Below are positions 57,348-64,000 of a DNA stretch of 64,000 bases, one piece after another. The DNA comes from Sipunculus nudus (Eukaryota > Annelida > Sipuncula > Golfingiida > Sipunculidae): positions 58,810,250-58,874,249 of the forward strand of contig CM049318.1 of NCBI GenBank assembly GCA_026874595.1, in the 5' to 3' direction. The position numbers and the translations under genes were made by a program. Numbering within the stretch: position 1 is the first letter of the stretch; every line of letters starts with the position of its first letter. Below the pieces are notes generated by a model that was not told the origin of the DNA, did no database searches, and saw nothing but the letters and a program-made list of their open reading frames with translations.

Positions 57348-57479
57348 TGTTACGGGGGCCCAGGCATCAGCAAGAATTTAAATTGCATTCCTGCTAAATG
57401 CAGCATTGAACTGGTGGACAATACTACTAAAATTTCACAATAGAGAACGGGTTAAGGAAAAAAGTCATTAAATTAATAA

Positions 57480-57661
57480 TACAGTCAAACCTTGAAATTA
57501 CGACAACCAACGGAACCCCCATGAAGTGGTCGCATTTTCGAGGAAGTCGTCTAAGACAGGTCTGGTGTGTAAAGCAAATGAGAATTAGGACCGATAAAAA
57601 GTGGTCGTTATTATGAGGTGGTCGCTAAACTGAGGTGGTCGTTAGGTGGGGTTTTACTGTA
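57480..57661. mobile_element. Short TIR element with TACAGT(C/A)AAACC ends
   Basis: The left end is TACAGTCAAACC; the right end, reverse-complemented, is TACAGTAAAACC. Inside are repeated 'gtggtcgtta' and 'gaggtggtcg' words, like the element ends at 27536-27620. Length is about 180 bases. TA flanks fit a Tc1/mariner-type MITE. Confidence 0.65.
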
Positions 57662-59231
57662 TAAACCATCTCATCTCGACCATCAACGTTTCCCGTGTCG
57701 TGTTTAAGCAAGGCTGTCAATCGACGAATCCGTCGGAGACATTCTTGTCGGAAATTCAACAAACCTGCAGTGATATTTATCAGTTTGAAGCTTTTTTTAA
57801 TTAGACGTTTCTGGCAAAAGGTAGCTATGCTTTGAACGTTTAAAAACATATCCGACGCTCAGTTTGGTTTGTTCTGAGTGACATGGTACGAGATTTCACC
57901 GCACTTTCTGCCATGACTTGTTCTGTCACTACGAGGCAGTCAGTACAGACTTCCCATTTATAAAAAGAGAAGACTGCCGCTGTTGTTTGACGTAATCTCC
58001 CTTGGCTGAGGCTCAATCAATACGCGATGCAATCAGATGATACAAAGAGGAATCACGTGATATAGATAAAGGAAGGTACGATCACATTCAAGATCCTGAA
58101 AAGTGTTCATCAAAGACGTGCTCCTCTAAAGGTGAAAGGTCAAATGCAGATGAGGTTAGATAAGCGGAATTCATCATTTGCAAAGCTATCTACACTTCGT
58201 CACACCAATGTTAACGGCATATCATTTTTTTACTCCAAGGTCGCCTGACATAAACAAATGTAAACAGGACGTTAACAAAGATGTGTTAAATTTTTTTGGA
58301 CTAATTGTTGTGTTGCATTTGGTGATATGCGCCATTTCAATAACTGAAACATTAATTTTTATATTTTTCCTGATGTATAATTATATACTGATGATTAAAA
58401 CATTTAAGAATAAATTATATGTATATTTTTATGATTACATATTTTAAAAATAATTTATATAGGCATGACAGTAAATATACTGTATAGATGCTGACAATGA
58501 TGAGGTGAGATGAGATGAGAGAAAGAGAGAGACAGGCTAAGGGGAGAGAGAGAGGGGGGGAGGGAGAGAGAGAAAGAAGGGGAGAGGGAGAAAGGGAGAG
58601 GTGACACATCAAGAAGATGGAAGTCTAGGTATCGACCAAATTGACAGTAATTTTATTTAATCAGAAGTACACAAACCGTCCAATAAATGTACCAGTGAGG
58701 TAATTTTCCTGCCTGGAGAGACCTTGGTCAATACTTTTATATGTTGAACGCCTTCGTGTCGGGTTTCCCAGGGAAATTCCTCCAATCATTTTTAATATTT
58801 GATCATACAGATAAATTATGTTTTTATCTGGTTCCCAGTAGCAATTCGCTACCGTCGAAAACAGGCCCAGTTTGAGTTGGACGTCAGTTTGCCTCCATAC
58901 GGCGTTTGCTTACCTGGCGTAATTATGGATATTATCTTACTAGACCGACGGGGGCCTGTTTACTCGACTGTTAAATTCATGCTAATAGGAGACACACACT
59001 TTCATTTTCCGAAATTACTGAGGCGTCCCTTGTAGGAGCACACAAGGGTATATAATCATGTTCCCCAGGGAAGATATGCAAGCTTTTAAAGTGTTTAAAT
59101 GTAAGTGCAGGCGTTCAGTCATGCTTACAAATAATCACAGTAAGAAGTATTTGTGTCATTTCCGGGGACGCAGGCGGAATTACGAGACGGAGGGGGTTGG
59201 CATACGGCTAGGCCAATTGGGCACACGCATG

Positions 59232-59232
<1 letters not shown>
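57662..59232. other. Unannotated DNA with GA-rich patch
   Basis: No supported gene. A GA/GGA low-complexity patch lies at 58500-58610; a frame across it is compositional. Confidence 0.35.

Positions 59233-59299
<67 letters not shown>
59233..59299. repeat. (TA)n microsatellite
   Basis: About 33 uninterrupted TA units. Confidence 0.97.
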
Positions 59300-59302
<3 letters not shown>

Positions 59303-60479
59303 GGAGAGGTGGGGCCCTTTGGCATCAACTAGCTACGGTCCCAATTTTGTAACATTCGATAATAACATTTAGCTAAATCATAATTTATTGAGTGAGCTAC
59401 TGTTAATAAATATCTTTTATCGCACAATAATAGCATTCATGTGGATTAGGATGTTATTTGACCGTTTCCTGGGGATTTCAATCATGTTCATTTACCATTA
59501 CGTAGCTACGAAAGATCACCCGGTTCAGTTTAAAGTCACTATTTACTTTAAAGTCTCCTATTTAGAGCGACATTGTTTCAGGCAGTACAATGTCTAAATA
59601 GGACACCCCCCTCAATATCAATCGTACAGATGAATCTATGGAACCTTATTATCCCCACAACCAATCAGACCTAACAAAGCAAAAATGTGAGTTATTGGCG
59701 TTTCTCACAATTTTTTTCCACAGAGGCGCCACCTAGGTAAAGTCAGCGGAATCACTGTCCTCTCTAATGCTCGTCACACAGCAGTCACGCCGAAAATTGC
59801 ACTGTGGTCTTAATGATGTGCTGCCTATACTATGACGACAGTATCACTGCACAAAGTCAGTGATCACAACTAAGACGAGGAAATAAAAAGAAAAAAATGT
59901 GAAAGTGCAAGATCTTAACCCTGTGGTAAACGACGACATTCCCTGTGTCTTACAGGGGTAAGCTGTCAATCATGCACAACCCTGTGAGATATGATTACAG
60001 GCGATCAAAATTTCCTCGAACATGCAGAGAGATTTTTCGCTATGCGGAGTTAAAACGGGAAATTCTATAACAGATAAACAGACACATTTATTGGTTGGTC
60101 CTGTTTATTTCAAATGGCACCAAAATTATACCCGGCGACTCTTTGTTAAAAATGAGAAACATATGTGTTTGCCCCTCAACATTTTCAGTAAAGTTTCCGT
60201 TATGTCTTGTTCTGACACTCTGGCATTTCGGTCCACTATTATACGTGAATGGAGCGAAAGTTTTAAAACAATACAAACACTAGATGCTTGTACATTGTAA
60301 AACGCCCATGACTAGAGTCTGTTTAACCAGTCATTGCCCATTGAAATTTCGTAATTATTCTCTTACACATGAATATTATCACACAGTATCAAATTAGAGT
60401 TGGCGAAGGACCAAAGGCCTGTTATTAGGTGTATTATTTATTCATATATATAAATGGACCAACAGTTACATTTTGCAAC
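59300..60479. other. Unannotated DNA
   Basis: No supported gene. 'gaggcgccacctaggt' at 59724 partly fits a CTCF core on the minus strand. Confidence 0.35.
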
Positions 60480-61450
60480 CTGTACGTTAACCACAGCTAT
60501 CTCTAAAACGGCAGGAGCTAGCATCACCAACTTTTTTGCAAATAATCAGTCATCCAAAAAACTATATCGCATTTTGTTTATTTTTTTCTAACTGCATTTT
60601 CTTAAATTTTATAGGGAAAAAGCTAAAAAAGCTTTAAAAATCTTCTTCTCCGAAACTGTCCAGCCAAATTGTCCAATATTTCAGAGAAATGATCCCTGGG
60701 ACAATCTTTCTCAAGTTTGTTCGAATGGTTCCAGTTCGGAGATTTTTGGCCGAGTTACAGGAGGTTTAACTTTGTTAACTGTGCAAAAAAGCATATTAAA
60801 ATTTAAGTTTAAATTTCAGAAATGGCTGGGGCTATCATCACCAAATTTTATGCCAATGTTGGTCTCATAGGTCATATCTGAAATTAAGGTATTGGTGGTG
60901 CCACCTGCATCGGCCTTTTTTGTACGGGGTCATCAGTGCCTGTATCACACTGAGGGCTACAAAAAACTTCTTCTCTGAAACCATATGGCCAAAATGTTTA
61001 ATATCGCACAGAAATGATCCCAGGGTATTGCTTTCTAAAGTTTGTTCAAATGGTCTCTTTTCTGTGACTTTTGGCTAAGTTATGGGAAGCTGAATTTAGT
61101 CATATGCCACAACAGCCCATTTTAACTCAGTGGCTACAAAGACCTTCTTCTCAAAAACCACTGGGCCAAATTCTAAAATCTCACACATTAATTATCCTCA
61201 GATGTTATTTATTCAAGTTTGTTCAAATGGTTTTGTTTCAGTGCTTTTGCCTGAGTTACGGGAAGCTGACCTTAGCCAGTTTGCTGTATATTCCTATATG
61301 AGTTATAAACCTGCGAAACGTTTTTCGGCTGATGCCACCGAAGCCAGTTTGTTTAATATTTTACAAGAATAATCCCTACAACAATTCTTATAATAATTGT
61401 CATTAATGGTTCCACATGAATGATTTTTGGCTGAATTATGGAGATTGTAT
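60480..61450 (+). repeat. Degenerate tandem family, 'cttcttctc.gaaacc' units
   Basis: Four diverged units near 60642, 60968, 61143 and 61310 share 'cttcttctc.gaaac', 'ggccaaa.t.t.taatat', 'aatgatccc.ggg', 'caagtttgttc.aatggt' and 'tttggc.gagttacgg'. This wording is frequent as an intergenic repeat in marine invertebrates. The frames overlapping it (61071-61372) are not conserved between units. A 'ggtggtgccacc' box at 60894 links it to the satellite downstream. Confidence 0.7.
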
Positions 61451-61979
61451 TGAGTCATTTTACCATATATGTTAGCTGTTTGATGCTGTTACATCTAGCC
61501 TGGCACCAGTTTATCAGCATCTATTACATCATGCCACTAGACATTTAGATTTCAGGTTATATTTGGTTAATATTGACAAGAAAATTTTTTTAAAAGCTTT
61601 TAAAAAATTTGGATTCATGTTTTAAGTTATTCATCATACCAGGCAATGTTACAATCATGGATATGCAATTCTCTGTGGGTATATAAAGACAACTGTACGT
61701 GGATTATAAATTATTGGTATCCCTACTCAACTTAATTCAAGAATTTGCCATCAATGAGATATATCTGTATTTTAATTTTGCATTCAGTATGCATCCGTAA
61801 TAATTTTACATATATTCCTGATTTCTTTTTTTTTATAAAAAGTCAGCTGAAAAGCATTTTGTATTGGGAAAATAAATTTCAAAGTTATTTCAAGTAGGAT
61901 CCACTTTTGTGTACAGATGGCAGCACTTGGTTTACCATTTGTAGATTGCCAGTGCCTTGATGTTGGCCACTAGCCAAGA

Positions 61980-62300
61980 TGATGTCAGCTCTATAAACAG
62001 TTTTGGCACAGTGCCAGGATTGGAAGAAGTGCAGCCAGGTATAGGTCAAGAGTTCACTCAGTGCAGTAGCTGCATCCTATTAATAGCTTTGGCAGACTGC
62101 TCACTGCATCATATTTGGCACCAAAGTTCAGCCTGAATCTATTTATAGCTTTGGCAGACTGCCAAATGTGTCAGATTATGCAACAGGTCAAGAGTTCACT
62201 CAGTTCAGCCAGGTACAGGTCAAAAGTTCACTCAGTCTAGCCAGGTGCAGGTCAAGAGTTCACTCAATGCAGTAGCTTGAGGCAGCAATTGTCACAGGTC
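61980..62300 (+). repeat. Short tandem repeats with 'aggtcaagagttcactcag'
   Basis: The block 'gccaggt.caggtcaagagttc' plus 'actcag' occurs at about 62036, 62185, 62208 and 62234. A second block, 'tatttatagctttggcagac' (about 62077 and 62137), alternates with it. Confidence 0.75.
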
Positions 62301-62429
62301 ACTCGGGGGCAACTGCCTTACTCACCTAAGCCTTGTCAGCCCAGTGCATCAAACTCTGGGGAAGTCTGATTTATTGGACTGATATTTTGACCCGTCTATG
62401 CGTCTTTGATGGTATTCTCATTTACAAGA

Positions 62430-64000
62430 CAGGTGGTGCCACCTACATTTACTTTAGCAGTGTATGCGCCTGCTTATTTCTACAGAGGAATTTGATACAT
62501 CAGCCTAAAATTGGGCATGTTTATACATGTTTATAGCATGTTTATACCGGTAGGTTTATAGTGTACAAGACTGGTTGCGCCACCTACAATAATTTTTGCA
62601 CAGTGTATGTCCCTGCTTATTTCACAGGAGGGGTTTGACATATCAGTCTGACATTGGGCATATGTATATATCTCTTTGTTGTATAAGACTAGTGGTGCCA
62701 GCTACAATCATTGTATCCGCCAAAAATGAGTTTTGCGGATACCATATTTTCAGTCGGACGCCGACGCTGCCGCCATCACCGCATAGGTTTCTGGAGAACT
62801 CCTCCATAACCACAGGGCAGAATTTTTTAAAATTCGGAATTATGATTGGTCACATGTTACCTGCTGCGCCCTCATTTCTGGTTGACCTCTGACCTTTCCT
62901 CTCTGACTGCGTCCATTTGTACGTCTGTTTCCACACATAAACCCACATATCTCGGGAACCGTTTGACCGATAAGGCTAAAGATTTTGCACAAATGTAGCC
63001 CGTGGAAAGCTTTATAACATACACTCAAAATGGTGGCACCACCTGCAACCATTTTTGCACACTCATATCTCGGCAGTGGTTTGACTTATCCACCTAATAT
63101 TTTGAAGGTTTATACATCCTTGACAGCTTTCTTGATTTTATGACAGGTGGCGCCATCTACATTCAAATTTACGCTGCAGACATCCAAGCTCATATCTTAG
63201 GAACCATTCAACCGATTGGGAAAAAATTTTGCATGATTATAGATCTCAAAAAGCTCATTATCATACGCAAAACTAGTGGCGCCACCTGCAATCATTTTTC
63301 CACAGCGTCCGTCTGTCTGTTTGCCGTGGGATAAAATCACTCATATCTCGGCAGTGGTTTGTCATATCTGCCTAAAATTTTGCAGGTTTTATACATTTTG
63401 GATAGCTTTCTGGATTTTGTGGCAGGTGGCGCCACCTACATGTATGTATATGCTGCAGACATTCAGGCTTATATCTCAGGACTAATTTGACATATTCCCC
63501 TTAAATTTAGCATGTGTATAGATCTCACATAGCTCTCAATCATACACAAAACCGGTGGCGCCATCTACCACCATTTTTGCACAGCGTACGTCTGTTTGTC
63601 TGCCGTCGGCTAAAATCACTCATATCTCTGTAGTGGTGTGACTTATCTGCCTAAAATTTTGCATGTTCATACATCTTGGATAGCTTTCTCGATTTTGTGG
63701 CAGGTGGCGCCACCTATATTTATTAATACGCTGCAGACATTCAGGCTTATATATCAGGACTGGTTTGACATATCCCCCTGAAATTTTGCATGTGTACAGA
63801 TCTCACATATCTCTTAATCATACACAAAATTGGTGGTGCCACCTGCCACCATTTTTGCACAGCGTCCGTCTGTTTGTCTGCCGTGGGCTAAAATCACTCA
63901 TATCTCAGTAGTGGTGTGACTTATCTGCCTAAAATTATGCATGTTTATACATCTTGGACAGCTTTCTGGATTTTGTGGTAGGTGGCGCAACCTACATACA
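62430..64000 (+). repeat. Satellite with GGTGGCGCCACC palindromes, dimeric 278-bp period
   Basis: Palindromic boxes at 63146, 63275, 63425, 63554, 63703, 63832 and 63981 are spaced 129, 150, 129, 149, 129 and 149. The two subunits are related to each other and alternate, forming a higher-order unit of 278-279 bases. Older, irregular boxes occur at 62432, 62573, 62691 and 63032, with a foreign-looking insert at about 62710-62990. Homogeneity rises toward the window end, where the array continues. Short frames inside are repeat artefacts. Confidence 0.9.

Overview
This is animal nuclear DNA, AT-rich and gene-poor. The one intact gene has spliced coding exons with GT/AG borders, and there are no prokaryotic operons or ribosome binding sites. 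Most of the recognisable sequence is repetitive: LINE remnants, a Penelope-like element (PLE), a tRNA-derived SINE, several families of short elements with terminal inverted repeats (TIRs), (TA)n tracts and satellites. This mix suggests a marine invertebrate, most likely a lophotrochozoan such as a mollusc or brachiopod. That is inference; nothing in the window proves it.

Genes. A complete three-coding-exon EF-hand calcium-binding protein (151 aa) lies on the minus strand between 31467 and 26970. All splice phases agree and both ends are intact. A decayed duplicate of its second exon lies upstream at 32284-32327. On the plus strand, 15410-18386 holds an unidentified multi-exon coding-like relic with in-frame stops and matching exon phases. 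A possible single internal exon lies at 48952-49030. Nearly all other open frames are short, or come from (TA)n and satellite sequence, or are transposon debris.

Layout. 0-6 kb: AT-rich dispersed repeat, a TTAA-flanked TIR element and an imperfect 660-bp tandem duplication. 6-10 kb: LINE remnant (minus strand) between two copies of a 190-bp direct repeat. 11-14.5 kb: PLE-like tail, two short TIR elements and a SINE. 15-19 kb: the unknown exon cluster, then a minisatellite with an 84-bp period. 20-26 kb: PLE fragment and an RTE-like LINE tail. 26.9-31.5 kb: the EF-hand gene, whose introns carry several nested TIR or fold-back elements. 32-36 kb: exon-2 duplicate, long (TA)n tracts, and a second TIR element next to a second SINE. 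37.0-39.2 kb: PLE with inverted pseudo-LTR arms, a GIY-YIG endonuclease remnant and a hammerhead ribozyme motif in each arm. 39-57 kb: sparse DNA with small repeats, a PLE-end fragment, LINE remnants and dispersed repeat pairs. 60.5-64 kb: degenerate arrays leading into a satellite with alternating 129 and 149-150 bp subunits centred on a GGTGGCGCCACC palindrome; it runs off the window end.

The most interesting system is the PLE: self-cleaving-ribozyme motifs in inverted terminal arms, and four separate PLE loci that each abut a (TA)n tract. The most interesting unknown is the exon cluster at 15.4-18.4 kb.
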